The notes beneath the pieces are model-generated. The model searched no databases, was not told where the DNA came from, and was given only the letters and a program-made list of their open reading frames with translations. DNA of 64,000 bases from positions 992,001 to 1,056,000 of the forward strand of contig NC_023036.2 in the NCBI RefSeq assembly GCF_000317305.3. The letters are read 5' to 3'. The translations under genes were made by a program, and so were the position numbers. This DNA comes from Mycolicibacterium neoaurum VKM Ac-1815D (lineage in GTDB: Bacteria > Actinomycetota > Actinomycetes > Mycobacteriales > Mycobacteriaceae). Numbering within the stretch: the stretch's first letter is position 1; each line of letters begins with the position of its first letter. Shown here piece by piece: positions 1-10,055 of the stretch.

Positions 1-680
1 GCGGTCAGCCGGGTCCGCAGACGCTCCTGATCGGCCGCGGGCAGCCGCAACACATTGGAGTAGGTGGTGACCATCTCCACCCACTCGGGGCAGGAGTAGT
101 GCGGATGCTCCAGGTACCGGCGACGCTCATGGCTCAGCCCGGCCGCCGCCAGCAGCGGGTCGAGGTCATCGCCCTCGATATCGGCAGAGGGGCGCTGCCA
201 GTCCTCGAGGAGACCCGCATACGCCCGCCCGAGCTGGTCCCGGTCCGGGCTGACGGGCACGATACGGTTCCACAGCAGCGCCAGCCTGCCGCCGGGGGCC
301 AGCAGGGCCCGCACCTTGTGCAGCGCCGGCTGCGGATCCACCCAGTGGAACGACTGCGCGAACACCACCAGATCGAAGGTGCGGCCGCGGGGTTCCCACT
401 CCTGGAACGTCGCCAACTCGACGGACAGCCCCTTACGCCCTGCCACCTCGGCCATCTGCGGATCGGGTTCGACCGCCAGCACGTCGGCGCCTGCCGCGCG
501 TAACTGCGCGCCGGCAATACCTGTCCCGGCACCCACATCGAGCACGCGGATCCCCTGGTACGCAACGAGATCGGCGATCAGCTCGGCGGGGTAGCGGGGC
601 CGGTGGCGGTCGTAACGGGCGGCCGCCGAACCGAACGATTCGGCCCGCTGCCGATCGGCGTGCAGCGGGGTATCGCTCAT
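1..680 (-). CDS. SAM-dependent methyltransferase, partial (3' end outside window)
   Basis: Class I SAM-dependent methyltransferase of the Methyltransf_11 type. Only the first 226 codons are present; the gene runs off the left edge. The start is the ATG that overlaps the TGA of the upstream metallo-hydrolase (ATGA), so the two genes form one transcription unit and are probably translationally coupled. Motif I (LDVGAGTG) is at residues 47-54, the acidic motif II is VEPDP at 70-74, and LLAPGG at 126-131 is the usual strand 5 region. The substrate cannot be read from sequence. Family assignment is firm, function is open. Confidence 0.85.
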   Translation of the reverse strand, partial: MSDTPLHADRQRAESFGSAAARYDRHRPRYPAELIADLVAYQGIRVLDVGAGTGIAGAQLRAAGADVLAVEPDPQMAEVAGRKGLSVELATFQEWEPRGRTFDLVVFAQSFHWVDPQPALHKVRALLAPGGRLALLWNRIVPVSPDRDQLGRAYAGLLEDWQRPSADIEGDDLDPLLAAAGLSHERRRYLEHPHYSCPEWVEMVTTYSNVLRLPAADQERLRTRLT

Positions 681-1408
681 CGGGCCGCCATCTCGGCCGC
701 CTTGCGGATCGAGCCGCGCCACAGCGGGCCGTGCCCCGGCACCAGTACCTCGCTGTCCAGCAGGCCGAGCGCGGCCAGGCTGCGCAGGCAACCGTCCTGG
801 TCGTGGTTGAAGATCGTCGGCAGCAACTGCGGGCCGTGCCTGCTACTCAACGGGTGCCCGGTGATCAGCGCATCGCCCGCAACCAACACACCGTCCACGA
901 CATAGGAACAGTGCCCGCCGGTGTGCCCTGGCGACGGGACCGCCATCGGGGTGCCCGGTAGCGACGCCGCGATGTCCTCGTCGAGGGCGAGCGCGGACGG
1001 GATGCCCTCATGGGTCAGCCCGCCCCTGCGGGCCAGCGCCAACGTCCAGGTCAGATAACGCGGCTGCCACGCCCGGGTCAGCACGTCCACCGGGGAAACC
1101 TGCTCCAGGTACTGCCGCTGTGCGTGACCGACCTCGGCGGCATGCGTATACACCGGTGTGCCATGGGTTTTCGCGAACCAGATGGCCGAACCCAGATGGT
1201 CGACGTGGGCGTGGGTGAGCAGGATCGCCCGGACATCCTCGGGGCCGAAGCCGAGCTCGCGCAGCGAATCCAGAACCTCGTCACGGTGCCCCGGGTAGCC
1301 GGCGTCGATCAGCAACACCCCGGATTCATCGGTCACCACCGTCCAATTCACGAGGTCGGTCTCGGCGAGGTGAACGCGTTCGGTGACGGCCGTCAGAACC
1401 GGTGCCAT
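677..1408 (-). CDS. metallo-beta-lactamase-fold hydrolase (Rv0406c-like)
   Basis: A 243-residue cytoplasmic MBL-fold metallo-hydrolase. The zinc-binding motif THAHVDH is at residues 65-71 (H66, H68, D70, H71). Further ligands are H162 in GHTGGH, D179 in AGDA and H226 in PGHG, so the dinuclear site looks complete. It lies divergent to fgd, as Rv0406c does beside fgd1 in M. tuberculosis, and overlaps the methyltransferase by ATGA. Lack of a signal peptide argues against a periplasmic beta-lactamase. The real substrate (thioester, lactone or similar) is unknown. Confidence 0.85.
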   Translation of the reverse strand: MAPVLTAVTERVHLAETDLVNWTVVTDESGVLLIDAGYPGHRDEVLDSLRELGFGPEDVRAILLTHAHVDHLGSAIWFAKTHGTPVYTHAAEVGHAQRQYLEQVSPVDVLTRAWQPRYLTWTLALARRGGLTHEGIPSALALDEDIAASLPGTPMAVPSPGHTGGHCSYVVDGVLVAGDALITGHPLSSRHGPQLLPTIFNHDQDGCLRSLAALGLLDSEVLVPGHGPLWRGSIRKAAEMAAR

Positions 1409-1431
1409 GTTGTGAGTGTAGAAACTTATGT

Positions 1432-2442
1432 ATGGCTGAACTGAAACTGGGCTACAAGGCGTCGGCGGAGCAGTTCGCGCCTCGTGAACTCGTCGAACTC
1501 GCCGTCGCGGCCGAAGAGCACGGTATGGACAGTGCCACCGTCAGCGACCACTTCCAGCCGTGGCGGCACGAGGGCGGCCACGCCCCGTTCTCGTTGGCGT
1601 GGATGACCGCCGTGGGGGAGCGCACCGAGCGGCTGATCCTGGGTACCTCGGTGTTGACCCCGACGTTCCGCTACAACCCGGCCGTCATCGCGCAGGCGTT
1701 CGCCACCATGGGTTGTCTGTACCCGAACCGGATCTTCCTCGGTGTCGGCACCGGTGAGGCCCTCAACGAGATCGCCACCGGTTACGAGGGCGAATGGCCC
1801 GAGTTCAAGGAGCGCTACGCGCGGCTGCGCGAATCGGTGCGCCTGATGCGCGAGCTGTGGCTCGGTGACCGCGTCGATTTCGAGGGTGAGTACTACAAGA
1901 CCAAGGGCGCCTCGATCTACGACGTGCCCGAGGGCGGCATCCCGATCTACATCGCCGCGGGCGGGCCGCAGGTCGCCAAGTACGCCGGCCGCGCCGGGGA
2001 CGGTTTCATCTGCACCTCCGGCAAGGGTGAGGAGCTCTACAAGGAGAAGCTGATCCCGGCCATGCGCGAGGGCGCGGAGGCCGCGGGCAAGAACGCGCAA
2101 GACATCGACCGGATGATCGAGATCAAGATCTCCTATGACACCGACCCCGAGGCGGCGCTGGAGAACACCCGGTTCTGGGCGCCGCTGTCGCTGACCGCCG
2201 AGCAGAAGCACTCGATCGACGACCCGCTGGAGATGGAGAAGGCTGCCGACGAGCTGCCCATCGAGCAGGTGGCCAAGCGCTGGATCGTCGCGTCGGATCC
2301 CGACGAAGCCGTCGCCAAGGTCAAGGACTACGTCGACTGGGGACTGAACCACCTGGTGTTCCACGCCCCCGGCCACGACCAGCGCCGCTTCCTTGAGCTG
2401 TTCAAGCGGGATCTGGAACCGCGGCTGCGCAAGCTAGCGTGA
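1432..2442 (+). CDS. fgd: F420-dependent glucose-6-phosphate dehydrogenase
   Basis: Oxidises glucose-6-phosphate to 6-phosphogluconolactone while reducing coenzyme F420; it is the main source of F420H2 in mycobacteria (and hence of nitroimidazole activation). The 336-residue length equals M. tuberculosis FGD1. D39, H40, W44 and E109, the F420 and catalytic positions of FGD1, are all present. The start is the ATG opening [11 protein letters not shown]; an ATG 30 bases upstream in frame would add ten residues absent from known orthologues. Only 23 bases separate it from the start of the divergent metallo-hydrolase, so its promoter must overlap that gene or the mRNA has almost no leader. Its 3' end overlaps the GntR gene tail to tail. 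Confidence 0.97.
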   Translation: MAELKLGYKASAEQFAPRELVELAVAAEEHGMDSATVSDHFQPWRHEGGHAPFSLAWMTAVGERTERLILGTSVLTPTFRYNPAVIAQAFATMGCLYPNRIFLGVGTGEALNEIATGYEGEWPEFKERYARLRESVRLMRELWLGDRVDFEGEYYKTKGASIYDVPEGGIPIYIAAGGPQVAKYAGRAGDGFICTSGKGEELYKEKLIPAMREGAEAAGKNAQDIDRMIEIKISYDTDPEAALENTRFWAPLSLTAEQKHSIDDPLEMEKAADELPIEQVAKRWIVASDPDEAVAKVKDYVDWGLNHLVFHAPGHDQRRFLELFKRDLEPRLRKLA

Positions 2443-3169
2443 GCCCGGTGCTGCTGGTCGCGGTCAGTCGGACGCGGTCGGCGCGGAACAGGTCGTAGGC
2501 GTACTCGAACGGCACGCCCGAGGTGGCCCTGGTCACCCGGGTGATGGCCAACAGTGGTTTGCGACTGCCGATGTCGAGGCACTGCGCCTCGCGGGGGCTG
2601 GCGCTGACGACCTCGATGGTCTCGGTGGTGCTGGCCGGTGCCAAGCCATAACGGGTCCGGAACAGCTCGTAGAGCGAGCCGCCCAAGGGCTGCTCCAGCA
2701 GATCCACGGCATGCGCGGCGACGAAACAGGACTGGTCCACCGACAGCGGCACCCCGTCGGCGTAGCGCAGTCTGCGGATGACGACGACCGGCTCGCCGTC
2801 CGGGATCGCCAGCGCGACGGACTCGGCCACGGTCGCCGGTCTGCTGTCGGTCGCCAGCACCTTGGTATGGCTGCTGTGCCCGCCGCTGTGCAACAGCGCG
2901 GGCAGACCGGCCTGCTCGGCCGCGTGGCGTTGGACGATATCGGCGCGCACGAAGGTCCCGCCGGCGCGGCCGGTACGCCGTTCCAGGACACCGGCCTGGC
3001 TCAGCGGCAGCAGTGCGCTGCGCAGCGTCGCGCGGGACACGTCGAAACGCGCGGCCATCTCACGCTCGGTGCCCAGCCGCGAACCGGGGCGCAGCGCGCC
3101 GCTGGACAGCATGGACAGAATCCGGCGGCGCACATCCTCGGCGACCGCTCCCCCCACGGTTTCCTCCAT
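2402..3169 (-). CDS. GntR-family (HutC/UTRA) transcriptional regulator
   Basis: A 255-residue regulator. An N-terminal GntR winged helix-turn-helix lies at residues 1-75 ([19 protein letters not shown]) and a C-terminal UTRA ligand domain follows from about 90. The ATG start is 2 bases after the stop of the SDR gene, so it is the last gene of a kinase-SDR-regulator operon. UTRA regulators sense small metabolites such as amino acids, amines or sugar phosphates; the catabolic neighbours suggest this one reports the substrate of the adjacent permease and kinase. A palindrome in front of the divergent permease (5153-5173) is a plausible operator. Confidence 0.9.
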   Translation of the reverse strand: MEETVGGAVAEDVRRRILSMLSSGALRPGSRLGTEREMAARFDVSRATLRSALLPLSQAGVLERRTGRAGGTFVRADIVQRHAAEQAGLPALLHSGGHSSHTKVLATDSRPATVAESVALAIPDGEPVVVIRRLRYADGVPLSVDQSCFVAAHAVDLLEQPLGGSLYELFRTRYGLAPASTTETIEVVSASPREAQCLDIGSRKPLLAITRVTRATSGVPFEYAYDLFRADRVRLTATSSTGLTLACAAAVPDPA

Positions 3170-3171
3170 GG

Positions 3172-3948
3172 TCAGGTGACGATCGCGTCCAGCGATTCGG
3201 GTAGCACCTGCCCCCCGTCGACGGCGATGGCCTGCCCGGTGATGTAGGCCGCCTCCCTGGTGGCCAGGAACGCGGCGAGATGTCCGATGTCCTCCGGGGT
3301 ACCGAGCGCGCCGGCCGGGATGGATCGCGCCATGCTCGCCAGATACTCCTCGCCGTTGTCGAGCAGCCCCTCGGTGAGGATGTTGCCGGGCAGTATCGCG
3401 TTGACGGTGATCCCCTTGGGCGCCAATTCGATTGCGGCGGTGCGCATGAAGCCCAGCTGGGCGGCCTTGGTGGCGCCGTAGTGTGACCAGCCCGGGTAAC
3501 CGGTGATGGGTCCGGTGATCGAGGAGGTGAGGATGATCCGGCCTGCTCCCGAGGCGGTCAGCGCATCCAGACAGGCCTGCACGGCGTAGAACGTGCCGTG
3601 GACGTTGACCGCCATGATCTCGGTGAGCTGTTCTTCGGTCATGGTGGCCAGTGGGGCGTCCGGGAAAATTCCGGCGTTGGCGCACAACACATCCAGGCCA
3701 CCGAACGCATCGATCGCGGCTGCGGCCATCTCGGCACACGATTGCCGGTCGCTGACATCGACACGCACGCCGAGCACCTTGCCCGCGCCAAGTCCGTCCA
3801 ACGCGGCGACGGCCTCGTCCAAGCCGGCCGCCGTGCGCGCTCCGATCGCCACATTGGCTCCGGCCTTGGCGAACACCGACGCGATTCCGCGGCCTATGCC
3901 CTTACTGCCGCCGGTGACCAACACCGAGCGGGACTGCAGGTCGAACAT
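3172..3948 (-). CDS. short-chain dehydrogenase/reductase
   Basis: A 258-residue classical SDR. The cofactor motif TGGSKGIG is at residues 12-19, the structural NAG at 91-93, and the catalytic S143, Y157 and K161 are all present. The start is the ATG preceded by a GAGGAG-type ribosome binding site, which sits in the 8-base gap after the kinase gene. It is followed after 2 bases by the GntR gene. In this block it would oxidise or reduce a pathway intermediate, for example an alcohol or aldehyde produced near the kinase and phospho-lyase steps. The substrate is not predictable. Confidence 0.88.
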   Translation of the reverse strand: MFDLQSRSVLVTGGSKGIGRGIASVFAKAGANVAIGARTAAGLDEAVAALDGLGAGKVLGVRVDVSDRQSCAEMAAAAIDAFGGLDVLCANAGIFPDAPLATMTEEQLTEIMAVNVHGTFYAVQACLDALTASGAGRIILTSSITGPITGYPGWSHYGATKAAQLGFMRTAAIELAPKGITVNAILPGNILTEGLLDNGEEYLASMARSIPAGALGTPEDIGHLAAFLATREAAYITGQAIAVDGGQVLPESLDAIVT

Positions 3949-3956
3949 TTCTCTCC

Positions 3957-4946
3957 TCACCGTAACCAGCTGTGGTCGTTGAGATAGCGCTCGGCGAGCC
4001 GGGCGGTACCGAGTGCATAGCCGGGGCCGATCGCGATCGCGGCGTCGGCATCGGCGTGCGAGGCGATCCAGGCGGTGAGCTGGATGCGTCGCAGCATCAC
4101 GAATGTCGGGATGAGTGCCAGGTGTTCGTCGGCGAGCGTCCGCACCTTCGTGTAACCGCCCAGCCATTCGGTGATGATGCGTTCGGCTTCCGGGGTGTCC
4201 TCGATCCAGGAGACCACCGCGCCGAGGTCGGCAAGGTTCCAGCCCCAGCCGGCATCGTCGAAATCGATGACGGTGATACCCGCCGACGGCGCGGCCGGGT
4301 CGACCATCAGGTTGGACAACCGCAGGTCGGCGTGGATCAGTCCGAATCTGTCTGCGCCGGTGCCGTATCCGGCAAGTCTTTCGGTGATCTGGTGGGCCGC
4401 TCGCTGAATACCTGCCCGGTCCGGCTCGGACAGGCCCGGGGCCGCGCGCCAGTCGCCCCAGCGTGCACCGGGGCCGAGGATATCGTCGAGGTCCCAGCGG
4501 AAACGGGTGAAATCGGGCGGGGGAGCCCAGTTCAGCACGTGCTCGTGCATGATCGCGGTCAGCTCGCCGAGCTGGGCGAAGCCGACCGCGTGGGGGACCT
4601 CCTCGGCGGTGCACCCCGAGATCAGCGATACGGCGTCGACATGCAGCTCCCGCCCGCCGACCGAGGCGGTGACGACATCCTCGCCGGCGGTCGAGCACAC
4701 CAGCTCCGGGGTCTGCACCGCGGTGTCGCGGCGCAGCGCGGCCATCCAGGCCAGCTCGGAGCGGATGCCCTGCACGGAGTGATAGCCGGGCCGGTGCACG
4801 CGCAGCACGATCGGGTCGTCGTCGCACACCAGGTAGGTCGCGTTCTCGGACAGGCTCAGCAGGCGCAGCGCGGTGTCGGGGGCGCGGCCGTAGGCGGGTA
4901 GCGCCGCCCGGGCGAAGTGCTCATGGTCGGCAGGCAATCCCGGCAT
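3957..4946 (-). CDS. phosphotransferase-fold small-molecule kinase (APH family)
   Basis: A 329-residue aminoglycoside-phosphotransferase-fold kinase. The Brenner-type loop HADLRLSN is at 205-212 (catalytic D207, N212) and the metal-binding D228 lies in VIDFDD. Homologues phosphorylate choline, ethanolamine, hydroxylysine, homoserine or drugs. Its position opposite a permease and a class III PLP enzyme of the phospho-lyase type makes a metabolic kinase (ethanolamine or hydroxylysine kinase-like) more likely than antibiotic resistance. It is the first gene of a three-gene operon with the SDR and GntR genes. The substrate is an inference from context only. Confidence 0.82.
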   Translation of the reverse strand: MPGLPADHEHFARAALPAYGRAPDTALRLLSLSENATYLVCDDDPIVLRVHRPGYHSVQGIRSELAWMAALRRDTAVQTPELVCSTAGEDVVTASVGGRELHVDAVSLISGCTAEEVPHAVGFAQLGELTAIMHEHVLNWAPPPDFTRFRWDLDDILGPGARWGDWRAAPGLSEPDRAGIQRAAHQITERLAGYGTGADRFGLIHADLRLSNLMVDPAAPSAGITVIDFDDAGWGWNLADLGAVVSWIEDTPEAERIITEWLGGYTKVRTLADEHLALIPTFVMLRRIQLTAWIASHADADAAIAIGPGYALGTARLAERYLNDHSWLR

Positions 4947-5197
4947 GCCGACCAGTGTGGCCCAATGGTCGGGTCAAAGCAGACCAAATGGAGGTTTTTA
5001 ACGCAGTCGTTGCACCATTCCCAGTTTCGAAACCTTGTCGAAACACAGCTGGCTGACAGCTGAATCTCCCAGTTGACCAAGCGATCTGGGGAGGGTAACA
5101 ATTGCCCGCGTCGTTCTTGTCGAAGGCATCGGTGCCGACGACCCTTCAAAGACCAGACCAAATATCGGTCTGGGAAATGCCCTCAGATTGGGATCCA
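4947..5197. promoter_or_regulatory. divergent regulatory region between kinase operon and permease operon
   Basis: About 250 non-coding bases between two divergent starts. It holds a perfect inverted repeat at 5153-5173 (separate entry) and a looser arrangement near 4968-4990, where TGGTC and GACCA face each other across 11 bases. The string AGACCAAAT occurs in both places (4981-4989 and 5156-5164). This layout fits one regulator, the GntR protein encoded in the block, controlling both directions. Promoter elements cannot be assigned with certainty. Confidence 0.5.
5153..5173. promoter_or_regulatory. palindromic operator candidate (CCAGACC-n7-GGTCTGG)
   Basis: Perfect 7-base inverted repeat CCAGACC / GGTCTGG with a 7-base AT-rich centre (AAATATC), located 24 bases before the permease start. 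GGTCT/AGACC half-sites are known for GntR/UTRA regulators of the NagR/DasR type, although there the half-sites abut in the opposite order. The likely binder is the GntR protein at 2402-3169. The assignment is inferred, the palindrome itself is seen. Confidence 0.5.
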
Positions 5198-6724
5198 ATG
5201 AGTGAGACTATCCAGCGACTCAAGCCGAATGCGGTCGGCTTGGTCGGTGTGCTGTTCATGGCGGTCGCCACGGCGGCCCCCATCACCGCCATGGTCGGCA
5301 ACGTGCCGATTGCCGTCGGCTTCGGCAACGGCGCCTACGCGCCCGCCGGCTATTTCGTCGCCACCATCGTCTTGACCCTGTTCGCGATCGGCTATGCCGC
5401 GATGAGTAAACACATCACCGCCACCGGCGCGTTCTACGGCTACATCTCACACGGCCTCGGGCGCATCGTCGGGCTCGGCGCGGGCTTCTTGACCGCGCTG
5501 GCCTACATGGTCTTCGAGGCGTCGCTGATCGGTATCTTCAGCTTCTTCGGCACCGACCTGTTCTCGTCCCTGTTCGGGGTGGACGTGCCCTGGCTGGTGT
5601 TCGCGCTGGTGATGCTCGCGATCAACGCGTTGCTCACCTACTTCGATATCAACCTGGCGGCCAAGGTGCTCGGCGTCTTTCTGGTGACCGAGATCGTGAT
5701 GCTGGCCGCGATGGCGCTGTCGGTGCTGTTCACCGGCGGCGGACCGCAGGGATGGTCATGGGGATCGCTGAACCCGCTCAACGGGTTTCAGAGTCTGTCC
5801 GGTGTCGTCGAGGGTTCTGACGGATCCACCATGGCCGTCATCGGATCCGCCGGCGTGGGGCTGTTCTTCGCGTTCTGGTCCTGGGTCGGTTTCGAGTCCA
5901 GCGCCATGTACGGCGAGGAGTCGCGCAACCCCAAGAAGATCATCCCGATTGCGGTCGTGAGCTCGGTGATCGGCATCGGCGCCTTCTATGTCATCGTGTC
6001 CTGGCTGGCGATCGTCGGCACCGGGCCGGAGAATGCCATTGCGCTGGCGCAAGATTCGGCCACCGCGGGTGACATCTTCTTCAACCCGGTGCATGACAAC
6101 CTGGGCCAGTGGGCGGTCGACCTGTTCAAGATCCTGCTGATGACCGGGTCGTTCGCCTGCGGAATGGCATTCCACAACTGTGCGGCCCGCTACCTGTACG
6201 CCCTCGGCCGTGAGGACGTCATCCCCGGGATGCGCAAGACGCTCGGCGCCACCCACCGCGTCCACGGCTCACCGCATATCGCCGGTTTCGTGCAGACCGG
6301 TTTCGCGTTCCTGGTCGTTCTCTTCTTCGAGTTCACCCATCGCGATCCCTACACCGGTCTGTACGGCCTGATGGCCCTGCTGGGTACTACGGCCATCATG
6401 ATCGTCCAGGCGCTGGCGGCCTTCTCGGTGATCTCGTACTTCCATGTGCACAAGCGGCATCCGGAGACGGCCAACTGGTTCACCACCTTCCTGGCGCCAC
6501 TGCTCGGCGGCCTCGGGATGGTGTACGTGGTCTACCTGCTGGCCAAGAACGCGTCGTTCGCGGCGGGAGCCGCGGCCACCGACTGGATCTTCGCCGCCAT
6601 CCCCTGGGTGGTCGGTATCGTGGGCATCGGTGGGGTGTTGCTGGCGCTCTTCCTCAAGTACAAGGATCCACAGCGCTATGCCGAACTGGGCCGTACGGTG
6701 CTGGAAGAAGCCCACGAACGCTGA
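5198..6724 (+). CDS. APC-superfamily amino acid/amine permease
   Basis: A 508-residue polytopic membrane protein with about 12 hydrophobic segments; the first (GLVGVLFMAVATAAPITAMV) has the helix-breaking pattern of APC transporters. The chosen start is ATG at 5198; an upstream in-frame ATG at 5177 would place the operator palindrome closer and has no better ribosome binding site. The gene is followed after 8 bases by the class III PLP enzyme, so it probably imports that pathway's substrate, an amino acid or amino alcohol. Specificity cannot be read from sequence. Confidence 0.88.
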   Translation: MSETIQRLKPNAVGLVGVLFMAVATAAPITAMVGNVPIAVGFGNGAYAPAGYFVATIVLTLFAIGYAAMSKHITATGAFYGYISHGLGRIVGLGAGFLTALAYMVFEASLIGIFSFFGTDLFSSLFGVDVPWLVFALVMLAINALLTYFDINLAAKVLGVFLVTEIVMLAAMALSVLFTGGGPQGWSWGSLNPLNGFQSLSGVVEGSDGSTMAVIGSAGVGLFFAFWSWVGFESSAMYGEESRNPKKIIPIAVVSSVIGIGAFYVIVSWLAIVGTGPENAIALAQDSATAGDIFFNPVHDNLGQWAVDLFKILLMTGSFACGMAFHNCAARYLYALGREDVIPGMRKTLGATHRVHGSPHIAGFVQTGFAFLVVLFFEFTHRDPYTGLYGLMALLGTTAIMIVQALAAFSVISYFHVHKRHPETANWFTTFLAPLLGGLGMVYVVYLLAKNASFAAGAAATDWIFAAIPWVVGIVGIGGVLLALFLKYKDPQRYAELGRTVLEEAHER

Positions 6725-6732
6725 CGGGAATC

Positions 6733-7989
6733 ATGTCTTTCTCCAACATCATGGACTCGAACAGCTATCGGGGCGGTCACCTCGGTGACCCCCTGATAGC
6801 TGCCCGCGACCGCGTGCTCGGGCCCGCCTACCGGTTGTTCTACGACAACCCGGTGCACCTGGTCCGGGGTCAGGGCACCCGACTCTATGACGCCGACGGC
6901 AACTGCTATCTGGATGCCTACAACAACGTGGCCAGTGTCGGGCATTGCCATCCGCACGTGATCGATTCGGTGACAAGGCAATTGGGCACGCTGAACACCC
7001 ACACACGCTACCTTCACGAAGGTATCGTCGACTATTCGCAGCGGCTGTTGGCGACATTTCCCGACGCGGGATCGGCGGATTCCTATCAGGTCATGTACGC
7101 CTGCACCGGATCCGAGGTCAACGATCTGGCCCTGCGGGTCGCCGCCGCCTACACCGGCGCCCGCGGGGTGATCGTCACCACCGAGGCTTATCACGGCAAC
7201 ACCGAGGCGGTGACCGCCATCTCGCCGTCGCTCGGTGGTATCGCTTCGCTGGGGCCCCATGTGCGTGCCGTCGATCCGGATCTCACCGGTGTGGCCGAGG
7301 CCATCGCCGACCTGCAGGCATCCGGTTACGGGCTGAGTTCGCTGATCGTCGACACCATCTTCTCCTCCGACGGGATCTACCCGGACCGCAGCGTCCTGCG
7401 ACCCGCGGTCGAGGCGGTGCACGCCGCCGGCGGCGTCCTGATCGCCGATGAGGTGCAGCCCGGATTCGGTCGCACCGGTGACGGTATGTGGGGATTCGAT
7501 CGGCACGATGTCGTGCCGGATCTGGTCACCATGGGCAAACCGATGGCCAACGGCATGCCGGTGGCCGCGATGGTGGCCCGCAGTGCGGTGCTCGCACCCT
7601 TCGCCGAGAGCGTGCCGTACTTCAACACATTCGGCGGCAACCCGGTGTCCATGGCGGCCGCGGCGGCGGTGCTCGACATCATCGAGGACGAGAAGCTGAT
7701 CGCCAACGCCGCCACGGTCGGCGAGGCCATGTGCTCGGCGGCCGCGGCGCTGGCGGACCCGCGGATCACCGCGGTGCGCGGTGCCGGGCTGTATGTGGGC
7801 GTGGAACTGGTGGACCGGGAGACCGCACGCCGGGTGGTCAACGGTATGCGCGAGCGGCGCGTACTGATCTCGGTCTGTGGGGCGGGTGGGAACGTTCTCA
7901 AGATCAGGCCGCCGATGGTGTTCTCGCTCGCCGACGTGGACTGGCTCATTGCCGAACTCGAGCAGGTACTGGCAAGCTTGGCGGAGTGA
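6733..7989 (+). CDS. class III PLP enzyme, probable O-phosphoamine phospho-lyase (ETNPPL/PHYKPL-like)
   Basis: A 418-residue fold-type I PLP enzyme usually annotated as 4-aminobutyrate or acetylornithine aminotransferase. K269 in TMGKPMANG is the PLP lysine and DEVQPGFGR precedes it. NNVASVGHCHPHV, then NTHTRYLHEGIV, and later YFNTFGGNPVS and NVLKIRPPM, match the mammalian phosphoethanolamine and phosphohydroxylysine phospho-lyases more closely than ordinary transaminases. Those enzymes release ammonia and phosphate and leave an aldehyde. A kinase and a permease beside it support this reading. Its TGA overlaps the GTG start of pta (GTGA), so it is translationally tied to acetate metabolism. 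An ordinary aminotransferase remains the alternative. Confidence 0.75.
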   Translation: MSFSNIMDSNSYRGGHLGDPLIAARDRVLGPAYRLFYDNPVHLVRGQGTRLYDADGNCYLDAYNNVASVGHCHPHVIDSVTRQLGTLNTHTRYLHEGIVDYSQRLLATFPDAGSADSYQVMYACTGSEVNDLALRVAAAYTGARGVIVTTEAYHGNTEAVTAISPSLGGIASLGPHVRAVDPDLTGVAEAIADLQASGYGLSSLIVDTIFSSDGIYPDRSVLRPAVEAVHAAGGVLIADEVQPGFGRTGDGMWGFDRHDVVPDLVTMGKPMANGMPVAAMVARSAVLAPFAESVPYFNTFGGNPVSMAAAAAVLDIIEDEKLIANAATVGEAMCSAAAALADPRITAVRGAGLYVGVELVDRETARRVVNGMRERRVLISVCGAGGNVLKIRPPMVFSLADVDWLIAELEQVLASLAE

Positions 7990-10055
7990 CCGCGCCCGCT
8001 GCTTCGGCCATCTATATCGCCTCTCCCGAGGGCGACACCGGAAAATCGACGATCGCGCTGGGAATCCTGCACCGATTGGCGGCCACGGTCGCGCGTGTCG
8101 CGGTGTTCCGCCCCATCGCCCGCCAGGGTGACCGCGACTACATCCTCGAGTTGCTGCTGGCGCACACCACGGCCGGGCTGAGCTATGAAGAGTGTGTCGG
8201 TGTCGGTTATCAGCAGGTGCACGAGGACCCGGATGCGGCGATCGCCGATATCGTCGAGCGGTTCCACGCTGTCGCCGAGCGGGCCGACGCGGTGGTGATC
8301 GTCGGCAGCGACTTCACCGATGTGGCGACGCCGAGCGAACTGAGCATGAATGCGCGTATCGCGGTGAATCTCGGTGCGTCGGTGGTGCTCGCGGTCAAGG
8401 CGCAGGATCGTACGCCTGCCGAGGTTGCCCAGGTGGTCGAGCTGTGTCTCGGTGAGCTGGCCGCCCAACACGCCCATACCGCGGCCGTGGTGGTCAACCG
8501 GTGCGATCCGACGCAACTGGTCGCCGTCGCCGAGGCGCTCAACGCGCTGGAACCCAAGAGCTATGTGCTGCCGGAGGAACCGCTGCTGGTCGCGCCCTCG
8601 GTGGCCGAACTGTGTGCGGCTGTGCACGGCAGGCTCACCGGAGGCGACGAGGAGCTGCTGGGACGCGAGGCGATGGGCGTCCTGGTCGCGGGGATGACGG
8701 CCGAGCACGTATTGGAACGGTTACGCGAGGGGATGGCGGTGATCACCCCCGGCGACCGCTCGGATGTGGTGATGGCTGTGATGGGAGCACATGCGGCGGC
8801 GGGCTTTCCGTCGCTGGCTTGTGTGGTGCTCAACGGCGGTCTTGCGCTGCATCCCGAGGTGGCCAGACTGGTGGACGGTCTCGGCTCACGACTGCCCATC
8901 ATCAGTACCGATCTGGGCACCTATGACACCGCGCGTGCGGTGGCCTACACCCGCGGTCGTGTCACGGTGAACACCCAGCGAAAGATCGATACCGCGTTGA
9001 CGCTGATGGAAGAACATGTCGACACCGCCGATCTGATTGCGCGGCTGTCGATCCCGATTCCCAGCGTGGTGACACCGCAGATGTTCACCTATCAGCTGAT
9101 CGACCGGGCCCGTGCCGACACCCGGCGGATCGTGCTGCCCGAAGGAGACGACGACCGGATCCTGCGGGCCGCGGGCCGGCTACTGGCCCACCGGGTGGCC
9201 GAGCTGACCATCCTCGGTGAGGAGGCGGCGGTGCGGGCCCGGGCGGCCGAGCTGGGGGTGGACATCGCGGCGGCCACCGTGCTCGACCCCAAGTCCAGCG
9301 AGTTGTGCGACCAGTTCGCCGAGCAGTACGCCCAGATGCGCAAGCACAAGGGCATAACAGTGGATCAGGCCCGCGAAACCATCCATGACGTCTCGTATTT
9401 CGGCACCATGCTGGTGCACAACGATATGGTCGACGGGATGGTCTCCGGTGCGCGGCACACCACCGCGCACACCGTGCGACCGGCATTCGAGATCATCAAG
9501 ACCTTGCCAGGGGTGTCGACGGTGTCCAGCATCTTCCTGATGTGCCTCGAGGATCGGGTGCTCGCCTACGGTGACTGTGCCATCGTGCCGGATCCGACTG
9601 CCGAAGAGCTGGCCGATATCGCCGTTTCATCGGCGCGCACGGCGGCACAGTTCGGCATCGACCCGCGGGTGGCCATGTTGTCGTACTCGACCGGGACATC
9701 GGGTACCGGCGCCGACGTCGACAAGGTCCGTGCGGCAACCGAACTGGTGCGCGGGCGCGAGCCCGAGCTGCTTGTCGAGGGACCGATCCAGTACGACGCC
9801 GCGGTGGACCCGGCCACCGCGGCGACCAAGATGCCCGATTCGGAGGTGGCCGGCCGGGCCACCGTGCTGATCTTCCCGGATCTCAACACCGGCAACAACA
9901 CCTACAAGGCCGTGCAACGCAGCGCCGGTGCCATCGCGATAGGCCCGGTCCTGCAAGGGCTCAACAAGCCGGTCAACGACCTGTCTCGTGGTGCGCTGGT
10001 CGAAGATATCGTCAACACCGTGGCGATCACCGCGATCCAGGCGGCGAACCGATGA
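7986..10055 (+). CDS. pta: phosphate acetyltransferase
   Basis: Interconverts acetyl-CoA and acetyl phosphate. The protein is 689 residues, matching the long actinobacterial form. An N-terminal P-loop-like domain ([10 protein letters not shown] near residues 11-20) and a central DRTGG-type domain precede the catalytic PTA domain from about residue 363 ([15 protein letters not shown]). The start is the GTG overlapping the stop of the PLP enzyme, giving the N-terminus expected from M. tuberculosis Pta. It ends in an ATGA overlap with ackA. In M. tuberculosis fgd is directly followed by pta; here the block at 2402-7989 has been placed between them. Confidence 0.96.
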   Translation: MTAPAASAIYIASPEGDTGKSTIALGILHRLAATVARVAVFRPIARQGDRDYILELLLAHTTAGLSYEECVGVGYQQVHEDPDAAIADIVERFHAVAERADAVVIVGSDFTDVATPSELSMNARIAVNLGASVVLAVKAQDRTPAEVAQVVELCLGELAAQHAHTAAVVVNRCDPTQLVAVAEALNALEPKSYVLPEEPLLVAPSVAELCAAVHGRLTGGDEELLGREAMGVLVAGMTAEHVLERLREGMAVITPGDRSDVVMAVMGAHAAAGFPSLACVVLNGGLALHPEVARLVDGLGSRLPIISTDLGTYDTARAVAYTRGRVTVNTQRKIDTALTLMEEHVDTADLIARLSIPIPSVVTPQMFTYQLIDRARADTRRIVLPEGDDDRILRAAGRLLAHRVAELTILGEEAAVRARAAELGVDIAAATVLDPKSSELCDQFAEQYAQMRKHKGITVDQARETIHDVSYFGTMLVHNDMVDGMVSGARHTTAHTVRPAFEIIKTLPGVSTVSSIFLMCLEDRVLAYGDCAIVPDPTAEELADIAVSSARTAAQFGIDPRVAMLSYSTGTSGTGADVDKVRAATELVRGREPELLVEGPIQYDAAVDPATAATKMPDSEVAGRATVLIFPDLNTGNNTYKAVQRSAGAIAIGPVLQGLNKPVNDLSRGALVEDIVNTVAITAIQAANR

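Noticed and set aside
677-1408. Antibiotic-resistance metallo-beta-lactamase.
   Set aside because: No signal peptide, and the gene order matches the conserved mycobacterial Rv0406c hydrolase.
3170-4827. Long continuous minus-strand frame through the SDR and into the kinase gene, looking like a fusion protein.
   Set aside because: The upstream part is out of frame with the true kinase sequence, has no family motifs, and the SDR has its own ribosome binding site and ATG.
3957-4946. Aminoglycoside resistance kinase.
   Set aside because: It is embedded in a catabolic block with permease, PLP enzyme, SDR and GntR regulator; APH fold alone does not imply drug resistance.
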